Below, in pieces: positions 11,674 through 21,550 of a DNA stretch of 64,000 nucleotides. The translations under genes and the position numbers were made by a program. Source of the stretch: Talpa occidentalis (taxonomy: Eukaryota > Chordata > Mammalia > Eulipotyphla > Talpidae); contig NW_023601104.1 of NCBI RefSeq assembly GCF_014898055.3, positions 70,787,106 to 70,851,105 on the forward strand. Reading direction: 5' to 3'. Every line of letters begins with the position of its first letter. The stretch's first letter is position 1. A model generated the notes under the pieces. The model was not told where the DNA came from. It did no database searches and saw nothing but the letters and a program-made list of their open reading frames with translations.

Positions 11674-11877
11674 CACTCATAGCAGGAATCTAGAAAACTT
11701 AAATAAGGGACCAGGAAAATGAGTAACTATAAGAAAGTGAAAATCAAAATCAACAAAAAACTATGAACCAGAGACACTTTTTGGGGGTGGGGGGAGGGAG
11801 GGGAGGGATTGGGGTCAGAATGGGGGGGTTGCAATTGTATGGGGAATATAAAAATAAAATTTATTATTTAAAAAAAA
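11674..11877 (+). mobile_element. Young 5'-truncated L1 (about 200 bp of 3' UTR)
   Basis: It begins CACTCATAGCAGGAATCTAG, has the AACTATGAACCAGAGACACT phrase, a G-rich tract (11778-11827) and the terminal TTGCAATTGTATGGGGAATA. It is flanked by AAACCTGTATCT (ending 11673) and AAACCCGTATCT (ending 11890), one mismatch, the target-site duplication. Confidence 0.88.
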
Positions 11878-12769
11878 CAAACCCGTATCTACCATTTCAT
11901 AGATGTTTGGCACTAATCAAATTTTCTGACTTCACTTGATCCACATTTTTGTGTTTTAATCATAAAAATGGGGGTAATAACAATGTCCAACTCCTAAGCT
12001 TTTTTGGAAAAGTTGACAAGTTAAAAAATATAAACTACCTTATCATCAGCATCATTATCAACATCATGCAGGATCTTTCCATATGGTGCCAAACATACAA
12101 TTATGCAACCACTCTTACCTCACACCTCTTACTGCTAGAAGTCTGACTTCCATATTGGCCCCAGAGAGGGATTTCCCTGGAATGACAGTGACTAGAGACT
12201 GGACAGGGAACCCCACAACATAGTAGCCACAACACATCCCACATTTCTGAGACAGGAGTCCCCTAACTCAGAGGCCAATCCAGAATCAGAGACTGTGATT
12301 CACTTGCATTATTTCCCTATGTGATTTCTAGTTTCAAAAGAAAAAAAAAAAAAAAAAGACAAGGAACAAGTCTAAACTCTTTTATTAAAGTCACACTAAC
12401 ACTAAAAGCAATCAGAATTTTATGCAAAAATTTTCTGTTGGCATTTGGGGAAATCCATGTGAAGCCAAAGCTCAGAGAGCTAATGGAAACATAGACATAA
12501 GAAAAAGCAGGAAATATCACCCAACAAGATTTCGCCATGCACTGGTAAGTTTGTGTAAACTTGGTGCTTGAGGTAAACCAAATAATCAAAGGCTCTGAAG
12601 CCACACTCAATCATTTCCATGGCTCAAGATCTAAAAGTACATGCGTCTGGTAAAGAGTATTTTAGCAAATCGTCTTTAGGCCACTTGTAAATTTCTATCT
12701 ATAAATGTATGAAATTATAATACATTCCTGACATTCGACCTGGACTAGTTGCAATTTTTTTCTTTTTTC

Positions 12770-12905
12770 TTATTAAGACTCTCCTGTTTTAATTGAGGTA
12801 ACATTGATTTATAATACCATATATGATTTAGAGGTACAGACTCCCTTCAGGTGTGTTGCCACATCATACCCACCAGGCAGCCAAATGTAAGTTTTCAATG
12901 GACTA
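12770..12905 (-). mobile_element. L1 3' UTR fragment, antisense
   Basis: TTTTAATTGAGGTAACATTG followed by GTGTGTTGCCACATCATACC is the antisense L1 3' end pattern also present at 39860. Confidence 0.5.
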
Positions 12906-12966
12906 ACAGACCATTAAGTATAATGCTGGACTGTTTTTACTTTTTTTTAAAGAATCTATTATTCTG

Positions 12967-13242
12967 GGGCCTCCCTGGTGGCGCAGCGGTTGAGCGCTGG
13001 GTTGTCAAGCTGCCCGCAGCCTCTGCAGTGCTGGTTCGATCCCCGGCTGCTCCCAGCCACCGGAGGAGGGTCATGCATGGCGCGCAGACCTCTCCTGCCG
13101 CCCGCTGCTCCCCTTAGCAGTGTCCTTAGGTCCTTCTGCCTGCTCTGCTCCCTGCTCTGGCTCTGGTGAATTCTCTCACCCTCCCGCGCTTCTGACTGTA
13201 CCCAGTGCTTGTATAAATAAATAAATCTTAAAAAAAAAAAAA
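12967..13242 (+). mobile_element. Young tRNA-derived SINE with perfect target-site duplication
   Basis: The head GGGCCTCCCTGGTGGCGCAG is followed by an A-box-like TGGCGCAGCGG and a B-box-like GGTTCGATCCC. The body has CCACCGGAGGAGGG, diagnostic of the younger subfamily, and the tail is ATAAATAAATCTT plus an A-run. The direct repeat AAAGAATCTATTATTCTG (18 bp, no mismatch) lies at 12949-12966 and 13243-13260. Confidence 0.96.
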
Positions 13243-13261
13243 AAAGAATCTATTATTCTGG

Positions 13262-14180
13262 TTCAGGTCTTTTTAAAAAAAAAAAAAACTTATTCTCACA
13301 CAGACAAGTACAATTAGTAGGCCATTGGAATTTAACTTTGTTTTTATCATTTTCACTTGGATGTCTCAAACATTTTCACCTACTGATATTCACCTTGGGG
13401 GCAATAAACAGCAATGAAACAAGTTTATTTTGAGAAAGATAGTCAACATTCTCAAAGGCCATGACCCACCTTTGCAAATAATCCAACCTGGCAGATGCAC
13501 CAGCCCTTTAAATTAGAGGTAAAGTACTGGTGACTTCAAGTTTCTTAAATGTCTCAATTTGCAATCCAATCAGCATGGATTTAAATATCTGCAAATTATA
13601 ACACAAGTTTTACATTATATACAGCTGTAGCAAAATTTCACCTCATCTGGTTTCTTAGTTTTTTCCTAGGTCATGTGTTCACCAGGCTGGGATATGTTTA
13701 TAGAAAGGAATACAGGCTGGGCAGCATGGTGTAGAAGGCCATACTGAATGGAATACTATTCCATGCCTCTCTTCCTGCCTGATGTCCGGTGAAAGTCAAA
13801 ATCCCCTCAAAGTTCTGCCAAACACATAGCATCACCCTGTACTCAAAGTTCATGTTCAGAATGGGGTTCTTGTCCTATCAATCCCTCCCTCACCTCCGCA
13901 GGTCTGTTTGGCTGCCCACTTCACATTTGAGTCCTTTTTTAGAAGAAAAACGCAAGTTTTCAAGTTACAATTGTATGAGCACATATTCCATATGTTTCAG
14001 GTGCAGTAGACAAAAATAAAATTATATAATCCACATACAATCATAGATACTTCAAACATTTTAAATTATCTAAAGATAATTCAACTTCTCCTACTAATAT
14101 ACCTACTAATATATTCACCTACTAACTTAACCTCAACTAAACTATGGCTGGTTAGCAGAACTATCTTTAAATTATTCAAG
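13262..14180. other. Unassigned intergenic DNA
   Basis: No gene. No repeat recognised with confidence. Confidence 0.4.
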
Positions 14181-14189
14181 TTGTTCAGT

Positions 14190-14420
14190 GATATTCCTGG
14201 TACATGGTAGGATTATATTTCTGAGCCTGTTGAATCTATCAAGGGGTATGTGACTTGTGTTGGTCAATGAGTGTGAGCAGAGGTGTTACCTCCAAAGGGA
14301 AGCTTTAAAAGCCAGTGTGGCTTCACTGCATTGTCTTTCTCTTCCACAGAGATCATCAATGTTTCAATGTGGTTGCTGCACTAGCCTAGATCCCTGAATG
14401 AAGACACAGATGAAAAAAAT
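14190..14420 (+). repeat. Old medium-reiterated repeat, related to 5740-6110
   Basis: Elements such as TTCCTGGTACATGGTAGG, GTGACTTGTGTTGGTCAATG and TTAAAAGCCAGTGTGG...TTCTCTTCCACAG resemble the same ancient repeat group as at 5740. Diverged; assignment is tentative. Confidence 0.4.
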
Positions 14421-14864
14421 ACCCAGTACTGGGAAAACATGAGCAAGAAACAGACAAGTAATTTTAAATCATTGCACATTGGGAGATTTTTGTTAAGGCA
14501 GCATAACCAAGAAGAAATACCACAGCCTGACTGTAACACCATCTCTGTGGAGAAAAGAAATACTGGCACACAAAGCACGGTGGCAAATATTACCATAATC
14601 CAAAACAGAAGACATTTGGGGCTAAATCTATTATACAAGTCCTCACTTCATGTTGCCAATGGAGTCTCAGAAATATGACCACCAAAAAGATGTATCACAA
14701 AACCAATTTTAATTTTACCTTAGGTAAACTGACATAAACAAGAATTAAGGGCTAGTCACAGGAACATCACCAAACTTCTAAATAAAGACCCCAAACACTT
14801 CTGATATTAAACAATAACTTGCATTGATTTCCAACCCACTTATTCCAGGGTCACAAATGACCAG

Positions 14865-15185
14865 GGCCTATTCTGGCAGCTCAGACAGAGCACATGGTAG
14901 AACACAGCCCTGGACAGGATACCCTTCCACTGCAGGGTGCTCTCCCCTCACACCACACCCACACCTACACCCACTCAGGCTGGGCAACTTAGACACACCA
15001 GTGCACCTAACGTGCACATATCTGGGAAGTGGAAGGAAACCAGAGAATCTGGAGAATCCCACACAGACACGAGGAGAATGGAAACTCCACAAAGGCAATG
15101 GCCCTGGCCAGGAAGGGTTATTTTTTCTCATCAATGTTTTAACAAATTGATGTTGAACAATACAATGATAATGAAGACCTGCTAT
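14865..15185 (+). repeat. Ancient interspersed repeat, family unassigned
   Basis: TCCCACACAGACACGAGGAG, AATGGAAACTCCACAAAGGC and then ATCAATGTTTTAACAAATTG...GACCTGCTATAC resemble a known mammalian repeat with 'AACTCCACACAGACAGTGGCCC...AACGTTATAACGAAACG...GACCTGCTGTAC'. Open frames of 108-127 codons overlap it on both strands but are CT/CA-rich and show no protein family. Confidence 0.5.
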
Positions 15186-15205
15186 ACATTGCACAGGCAT
15201 GTGAA

Positions 15206-15245
15206 TATATATATATATATTATATATTTTATATATATATATTAT
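15206..15245. repeat. (TA)n microsatellite
   Basis: Alternating TA with a few interruptions, able to fold on itself. Confidence 0.9.
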
Positions 15246-15337
15246 AGGCACTCATTAAAATAGACTTCTCTGCCTCCCCGTCCTTAATATGAACCCCCTC
15301 GAATCAATGGATCATCAGAATCTTAAAAACAAGTGCT

Positions 15338-15472
15338 TGACAATGGACTACGATGGTGGAATGTGGTACTTTATTGGAGGGAGAGCTACGGCAACCACAC
15401 TTGTGGGAGAAACCACATACTGTGAAACTATTAACAAGGATGTAAAACAATGGTACTTCATTCAATAAAAAA
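15338..15472 (+). mobile_element. Short retroposed 3' end (probably L1)
   Basis: An A-tailed 130-bp piece ending TGTAAAACAATGGTACTTCA...CAATAAAAAATAAAA lies between AAAACAAGTGCTTGA (left) and AAAATAAGTGCTTGA (right), a target-site duplication with one change. Its end resembles the L1-type 3' end at 31040-31180 (GTAAACCAATGTTACCTC). Confidence 0.55.
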
Positions 15473-15599
15473 TAAAAATAAGTGCTTGAAATCTCAAAGA
15501 AACACAGAATTCCTCCACCAAAAAAGTATTTGACCCATTTGTCAAAATCATTTGCAGAGTTCCATTTCTTTTCTGAGCCCAAATGCATTAATCAAATAC

Positions 15600-16343
15600 A
15601 GGGCTTCAAAGGGGCGTCATTTTGAGTGACCCAACAGACAAATACATTAGCCGCCAATGGTTCCTTTGTAATTGAAGTGGGCCAGGCTGACCCAAGGGGA
15701 GAGGACTAAACGAAAAAAGGAAAAGTGAGAGCAAAAGTGGCGTTTGGCGGCCCGAAACAAACCAATAAACCAGACTGTTTCCAAGAGTGTGAGCCAAGCA
15801 CATGTGTGTTTATTCACTAATAAGAAGATGCAAACATCCCACATCTGATTGACTTCTCATGTGCAACAACCATAAAAATGTGTGTGTCTGGAATACACAT
15901 GCGAGCCTTGTGCTCAAATGTGACAGCTTATAAACCTGATCACATGTATCCTACCTACGAGCTACAAAAATGTTTCCCTCAGGAACAGTGTAACTCTGGA
16001 AGATTTTCTTCTTTATTGCACGGACAAATTGCTCAAGGTTTCTCATTTAAGTATGCGAAGCACTGTCCATATTTAATCTGCAGAGTTTTTAACCGGTGAC
16101 TCAGTGAGGGATGATGTCATATGTTATCCTACAACGGCTGGTTGTGGCTCGCTCTGCTCACTTAAACCATCCCCTCTGTTTCTGTGGCAGACAGTACTCC
16201 CCAGCGTCCACCCTTCATCTGCTTCTTCCCAGTCCACACAGGCAAACAGCCTCCCCAGCAGTGGATGAAACAGGAAGTCTGACAGCTTGAGTCTGCAGCG
16301 GGACCCCTAGTGTTTTCCCACTCCGTGTCCTGGCAGCGTTCCC

Positions 16344-16406
<63 letters not shown>

Positions 16407-16943
16407 CTCCATTGTTGCAGCCTTTCCCAGCCCACTGATCCTAATATGGAATGCAGCAGGAAACCCATGATTTCCTGACACTCCGCAAGCTGGAGGAAGC
16501 AAGGGGAAACTCCTTTAAAAGCCCAGCTTTCCTCCATGTTAGAAGTGAAGTGAAAAATGGGGAAGATTTAGCAACATTCCATCGTGTCTTCAGTCAGGCT
16601 AGAAAGAGGGAGAGCAGAGTGAGACCCTCAGGCTGTTGAAATTTCTGGACAGCCAGGAAGCCCCTAGAATTCAGTGACAATGAGGTTTCCTCACTTAAAC
16701 TGATAAAGGGGCAGACCCTTTTAACTAGTCCCCCAAGTGTGTGTTACCTGTCTTGCCCAGCATGGTAAGCAAGAAGGCACATGCCAGCCTCCTTGGACAT
16801 ATCTGTGTGATCCCAGACACAAAGAGAGGGGCGCAGTGATCGCAAGCCCGCTGCTCACGTCCCACGGTTTCATGGGCTTTGGGAGAAGCAGGAGAAGCAA
16901 CAGCAGCAGCAGCAGCACGGCCAGGGCAGCTGGAGCCGCAGGA
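15600..16943 (+). promoter_or_regulatory. RHOJ: RHOJ proximal promoter and 5' UTR
   Basis: This is the longest repeat-poor stretch near the gene. Visible motifs: CCAAT at 15654-15658, AP-1 consensus TGACTCA at 16097-16103, CRE-like TGATGTCA at 16112-16119, an ETS-type ACAGGAAGT at 16270-16278 and further GGAA cores at about 16457, 16495 and 16655. A TTTAAAA at about 16514 could act as a TATA-like box. CpG dinucleotides are sparse, so it is not a strong CpG island. ERG, an ETS factor, is known to drive endothelial RHOJ expression, which fits the ETS motif, but none of these sites is proven. The exact transcription start is not visible; the leader nearest the ATG has a short AGC repeat (about 16899-16917). 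Confidence 0.5.
16351..16403. repeat. (CA)n microsatellite in the RHOJ promoter
   Basis: About 26 uninterrupted AC dinucleotides some 540 bases upstream of the RHOJ start codon. The antisense (TG) reading yields meaningless Cys-Val repeat frames. Confidence 0.97.
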
Positions 16944-17121
16944 ATGAACTGCAAGGAGGCAAATGACAGCGGCTGTGGCTGCAGTGGCAACGAGGAGAAG
17001 AAGATGCTGAAGTGCGTGGTGGTCGGAGACGGCGCAGTGGGGAAAACCTGCCTGCTGATGAGCTATGCCAACGACGCCTTCCCGGAGGAGTACGTGCCCA
17101 CGGTGTTTGACCACTACGCAG
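16944..17121 (+). CDS. RHOJ: RHOJ coding exon 1 (Rho-family small GTPase, TCL)
   Basis: RHOJ is a membrane-associated GTP-binding switch of the Cdc42/TC10 branch. It acts in endothelial cell migration, tube formation and focal-adhesion turnover. The exon encodes 59 residues plus one base. The N-terminal extension begins MNCKE with three nearby cysteines (Cys3, Cys11, Cys13) and an acidic/basic stretch before KKMLKCVVV. The P-loop GDGAVGKT is at residues 28-35. The switch I effector segment [10 protein letters not shown] is at residues 50-59 with the Mg-coordinating Thr at 53. The closest paralogue, RHOQ/TC10, starts differently (MAHGPGALMLK), so RHOJ is favoured. Relative to human RHOJ as I remember it, only about five substitutions occur, all in the N-terminal tail. 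The exon ends ...TACGCAG and the donor GTAAGG follows at 17122, phase 1, as expected before the valine codon that opens exon 2. The start is chosen by homology; an in-frame ATG 24 codons upstream exists. Confidence 0.97.
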
Positions 17122-18735
17122 GTAAGGGAGAGTGGAGACCTGGCCCTGCACGTGGGGTGAGCGTGGGAGGCGACACCTCCACTTCAGAAGGGCCCGGCTA
17201 ATTTTTAATGTCAGTAGTGAGGGCAGGCCTGGCGACACCCAGGTAACTTAGGATAACATATAATCATGGGCTTTGCTGGAATTGTTCGAATAAGCAACTT
17301 GTGCTGGAACACTTTTTTCCTCCTTAAAGCAAATGAATAACTCTGGAGAAATAGTCTGAACTGCCCTCTAGGTTTTTACTCTCCAAAAGTTTCATCAACT
17401 TTTTATTGTGAGCATTTTGAAATGTAGCTGTAATTGCGTCATATACTTTTTTTTATTTACCAACCCTATAACTGGTGAAAGAAGTATTCTTGCCACTTGT
17501 CATTTATTCGTCTCATGTCATCCATAAGTGAAAATGCTAAGATTAATAAACGTTAGAAAAATTATTTTTCCCCAGTAACAACTAATGTTATATTACTATA
17601 CTTTAATTTCCCTGGCACTGTAGATAAGGGAAAGAATTAAGTTTTTTAATATCTGTCAGGCAATCTATCTTGAATTAGAGGAAATAGTTTTAATTGAAAT
17701 GTTCTTTAAAGGTAAAAATAAAAATAAAATGCATTATTTTAAAGTATGTCCAGAAGGACAAAATCGTGTATAAAACATTGTAAAGCAGTTATTAAAATAG
17801 CATAACAGTTAAGATGTGGCAGCCATAACTTAAATCTTTCAATTACATATTTTTGAGTGTTCTAAAGTTTGTAGGTGTACTTATCCTGGTGTTAGTTTAT
17901 CTGAATTTTTCCATTTTGACTCTTAATTTTTCTCTTAATTTCCAAAACAAATCCTAAATTTCTCAAAAGCAAGTTCATGAAATTCTTCAAGTATACAGAA
18001 GCCTAAATGTTACGACTTTTCAACAGAGCTTGGTGAATTACAGAGATTTGAGATTTAAATAGAGGAAAATTTCTCTTTTTTCACCTGGACTTTGGGTCAG
18101 GTTCAGCAAAGGGGAAACCGCCCACAGGAAGCCTGTGTGAGTGTTGGCTTTGTAATGTGGCCATTTGAAATCCTCTTTCTGTAGGAAGTAGCTTCTTTCC
18201 CGGAGCTAAACAATCACCTTCCTACATGTGCATGATTTATGAAAATATTACATAGCAGACAGGGAGAGAACTACAGTAAACATCATATCCAGCAGGTTTT
18301 CCTACATTTGCAGAAAGGAAGAACAAATTTTAATGCTGGCTCCCTTAAATCTTTCTGAAAATATAATGACTATGCCCAGAGAAGAACATTGTAATAAGAA
18401 CAAAATAAAGAGAAACTCTTTAATAAAGAACTTTCATCTTGGGAACAACCTAATAACAAAATTAAAGGGTCTGTAGCTTTAAAAAATTACTAGTATGCTT
18501 TGTTAATTTCTTAGCAAAGGTTATTTATTCTATACCTTCTTTTTGACAGTCAAAAGAACTGGTTGGTACCTAATTTCAAAAACTTTTAGATCAAATATCC
18601 AAAAAATAAACAAAGATGTAAGGAAAATAAATAATTTTAAAATAAATAAAATTTTTTAAAATTAAAAAAAACCTTTTAGATCAAGCTAACCCAAAATCTA
18701 CTAAAGGGAGGGGCTTCGATTGCTTTTAAAAATTA
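17122..18735 (+). other. RHOJ: RHOJ intron 1, beginning
   Basis: It starts with the donor GTAAGG. The intron is AT-rich, with no recognised repeat until the SINE at 18745. I found no exon 2, and the whole remaining window looks intronic, so intron 1 is at least about 46.9 kb if the assembly is correct. Confidence 0.8.
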
Positions 18736-18744
18736 TGTGTTCCA

Positions 18745-19004
18745 GGGACTCCCCTGGTGGCGCAGTGGTTGAGCGCTGGGCTGCAAAGCTGCTCGCAGCC
18801 TCTGCAGCGCTGGTTAGATCCCCCGCCACCGGCGAGGATCCCACGTGGCGCGGCATACCTCTCCTGCCATACCCACTGCTCCCTTCAGTAGTCTGTTTCG
18901 TCAGTCTGCCTGTTCTGTTCCCCGCTCTGGTGAATTCTCTCACCCTCCCACACTTCTGACTGTACCCAGTGCTTGTATAAATAAATTAATCTTTTAAAAA
19001 AAAA
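18745..19004 (+). mobile_element. Young tRNA-derived SINE
   Basis: GGGACTCCCCTGGTGGCGCA head, A-box-like TGGCGCAGTGG, CCACCGGCGAGG body variant, CTGACTGTACCCAGTGC and ATAAATAAATT tail with an A-run. The B-box region is mutated (GGTTAGATCCC). TGTGTTCCA repeats on both sides (18736-18744 and 19007-19015). Confidence 0.94.
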
Positions 19005-19116
19005 ATTGTGTTCCAATCCCCGTGAACTGGGTAAACCAAGCACCCTGCAGTGTCCAGAAGGAAGAGGATAAAACTATCAGTAGAACTAAAATCAGCTATT
19101 AAAAAAAAATTAGATA

Positions 19117-19414
19117 AGGTCCTCCCCGGTGGCGCAGCGGTTGAGCGCTGGGTTGCGAAGCTGCCCGCGGCCTCTGCGGCGCCGGTTCGATCCCCGGCTG
19201 CTCCCCGGCCACCGGAGGAGGGTCCCGCATGGCGCGCAGACCTCTCCTGCCGCCCGCTGCTCCCCTCAGCAGTGTACTTCGGTCCTTCTGCCTGCTCTGC
19301 TCCCTGCTCTGGCTCTGGTGAATTCTCTCACCCTCCCACGCTTCTGACTGTACCCAGTGCATGTACAAACAAACAAACATAAACAAATAAAATAAATAAA
19401 ACATGCCTCTATTT
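19117..19414 (+). mobile_element. Young tRNA-derived SINE, best-preserved copy
   Basis: A box TGGCGCAGCGG at 19130-19140 and B box GGTTCGATCCC at 19184-19194 are both consensus. The CpG-rich body (CTGCCCGCGGCC, GCGGCGCCGG, CCACCGGAGGAGGG) suggests recent insertion before CpG decay. The A-rich tail contains the tag ACATGCCTCTAT at 19401-19412. A poly-A/ATTAGATA repeat (19101-19116 and 19415-19431) is the target-site duplication. Confidence 0.97.
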
Positions 19415-20004
19415 AAAAAAAAAATTAGATATCAAACAAAGGTGGAAACACTGCGAGATTCCACAAAGTAATACTTTGCATATAGTGGGCATTCTCAAAT
19501 ATTTTTACTTTGATTTATACTTTGTGCCTTTTTAAGTACCCAACCCTCTCACATGCTTTTAGTTAAGTTATAAAGAAAATGCAGACATGAGCCATATATA
19601 GCTAGAATCATAATGAAGTGAACTTTTCCATTAGTAGAGGGATCTTCTCAATCACAAACACTCTAGCTCCTTTTATAGCCACCCTCCCCATGCATAATTT
19701 GATTGAACAAAAATCCTTAGGCAGTCACATGAGAATCTGCAATCAATTGTAAAGGAACTAATGTTCCCTTCTCCATGTGGAGAAATATCCATTATCTAAT
19801 CCCTGAGTCCTATTAGCACACTCTGAAATGACAACCTGCAACTGGGTTACTAAATCTTCAGAAAACAGCAGCTCATGTCAAAGAGCCTATCCATTGAAGA
19901 TTTTTCCCTAATAGCTGCCCATCTCAGGAAGTTAGAGGTAGAATAGTAAGGATGAAAATGCAGCATAATAATGCTCCACATTGTGATCTCTGAAGTCAGA
20001 CAAT

Positions 20005-20120
20005 CTAATTCTAATACTGACTATGCTGATACTGTGTGGTCTTAAACAAGTTACTTAAACTCTCTGTGCCTTACTTAGCACAAATTTTGTGAAAACAAAA
20101 TTAATACCAATAAAGTTCTT
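20005..20120 (+). mobile_element. MIR, left half, interrupted by an L1
   Basis: TGTGTGGTCTTAAACAAGTT, ACTTAAACTCTCTGTGCC follow the MIR core; the element resumes at 20639 (TATATGTTAGGCACATGATAG) after the L1 insertion. Confidence 0.75.
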
Positions 20121-20620
20121 TTTTTTAACTAGAAAATTTATTTTTCATACATATTTTTTTAATTTTATTTTTATATTCCCCAAACAATTGCAACCCCCTT
20201 ATTTTGACCCTATCCCTCCTTTCTCTGCCCCCCCCATAGTGTCTCTCTGGTTCATAGTTGTTTGTTAATTTTAATTTTTTTCTTTCTTATAGTTATTCTT
20301 TTTCCTGGTCCCTTATTTAGGTTTTCTAGATTCCTGGTATAAGTGAGACCATCCAGTATTTTTCTTTTTCATTCTGGCTTATTTCACTGTGCATGATCCT
20401 TCCAGCTCTATCTATGTTGCTGCAAATTGCATAAGGTTATCTTTTTTGACTGCTAGTAATATTCCATGGTGTATATATACCACATCTTCTTGATCCAGTC
20501 ATCAATTTTTGGGCATTTGGGTTGTTTCTAAAGCTTAGTTATTGTAAATAGTGCTGCTCTAAACATAGGGGTGCAGGTGCTCCTTGGAATTGATGTTTCT
20601 GTGTCCTTTGGGTAAATACC
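20121..20620 (-). mobile_element. 5'-truncated L1, minus strand, with perfect target-site duplication
   Basis: The + strand starts with a T-run and ends in the middle of the C-terminal ORF2 region (TTTCTGTGTCCTTTGGGTAA). It carries the antisense 3' UTR (CCCAAACAATTGCAACCCCC, TCTCTGGTTCATAGTT). AATACCAATAAAGTTCTT (18 bp, perfect) occurs at 20103-20120 and 20621-20638. It is somewhat diverged from the copy at 43.8 kb, so older. Confidence 0.95.
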
Positions 20621-20638
20621 AATACCAATAAAGTTCTT

Positions 20639-20725
20639 AAGTGGACTCTCACACATGTATATGTTAGGCACATGATAGTTCTTATTATTAAGAACAGGAT
20701 CTCTATATTTATACACAGTTATGAA
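20639..20725 (+). mobile_element. MIR, right half
   Basis: Continuation of the MIR at 20005 beyond the L1; joining across the L1 restores the order of the MIR 3' half. Confidence 0.6.
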
Positions 20726-20959
20726 TGGAAATTAAAATGAAATTAAAAGATAAAGACTACAACAAGGGAAATATAATTCTAAGAGTATCTTCCATATGGA
20801 GTAGGGTATAATGGAGTATATAGATTGTTCTTACAATATAGTCACCATGTGTATTGATAATTAATAAATGTCAATATGGAGGAATATTCACTTGAGATAT
20901 TTACTTGGGAGAGGAAATATTAGCTTTGCCTGAGTGATTGTAGAAATATCAAGAATCAA

Positions 20960-21518
20960 CTAGAAAAAAATTTTTTTAATGTTATGGCTTTTAGTAGGTA
21001 GAAAACATTCTCTTCCTCCTACCTGTCAGAATTCAAAAGTACATCTCTTTCATGTAACTCTTCTTGACTCCTCAAGGAGAGTTTCTTGTTCCATCTCCAA
21101 CCCCCTCCAGAAATTGGTTAAAAATTCTATAACACAACTGCCACCACATAGCAATTTGTCTGCTTCCTTACATTCCCACCCCCATGACACTGTGGGTCAC
21201 ATCTTGCCAAAATCCAGTTCAGTTCTCAGTCCTCATCTCACTTGATCTTGCAGAGGCTTTTCTCATGGATATTACTCTTTTTGAAACACTTTCTTTGCCT
21301 GGTTTCTGGGGTACCACATTCTCCTAATTTAGTTCCTTCACTGGCAAATCTCTTCCATCTCCTCTGTTGCTTTGTCCATCTCTTCCCAACCACTAAATGT
21401 TGCCATACCTCAATGTTCAGTCCCTTGATTCTTTTTCGCCATTTATCCTCATGCCTACATTGATTGTACCCAGTGTCATGGCTTTAAATATTTTATATAT
21501 ATATATTTTAATATTTAA

Positions 21519-21550
<32 letters not shown>

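Noticed and set aside
12978..13117. tRNA-like A and B boxes as a possible tRNA gene
   Set aside because: The boxes belong to the SINE head; the sequence continues into SINE body and A-tail with target-site duplications, and the cloverleaf is not maintained.
14868..15263. Overlapping 108-127 codon frames on both strands
   Set aside because: They overlap an ancient interspersed repeat and a TA microsatellite; no homology.
16162..16537. Minus-strand frames with long Cys-Val repeats near the RHOJ promoter
   Set aside because: They are translations of the (CA)n microsatellite in different frames.
16737..17201. 154-codon frame spanning RHOJ exon 1
   Set aside because: It begins at GTG, not ATG, and reads through the splice donor into the intron; only 16944-17121 (possibly from 16872) is credible coding sequence.
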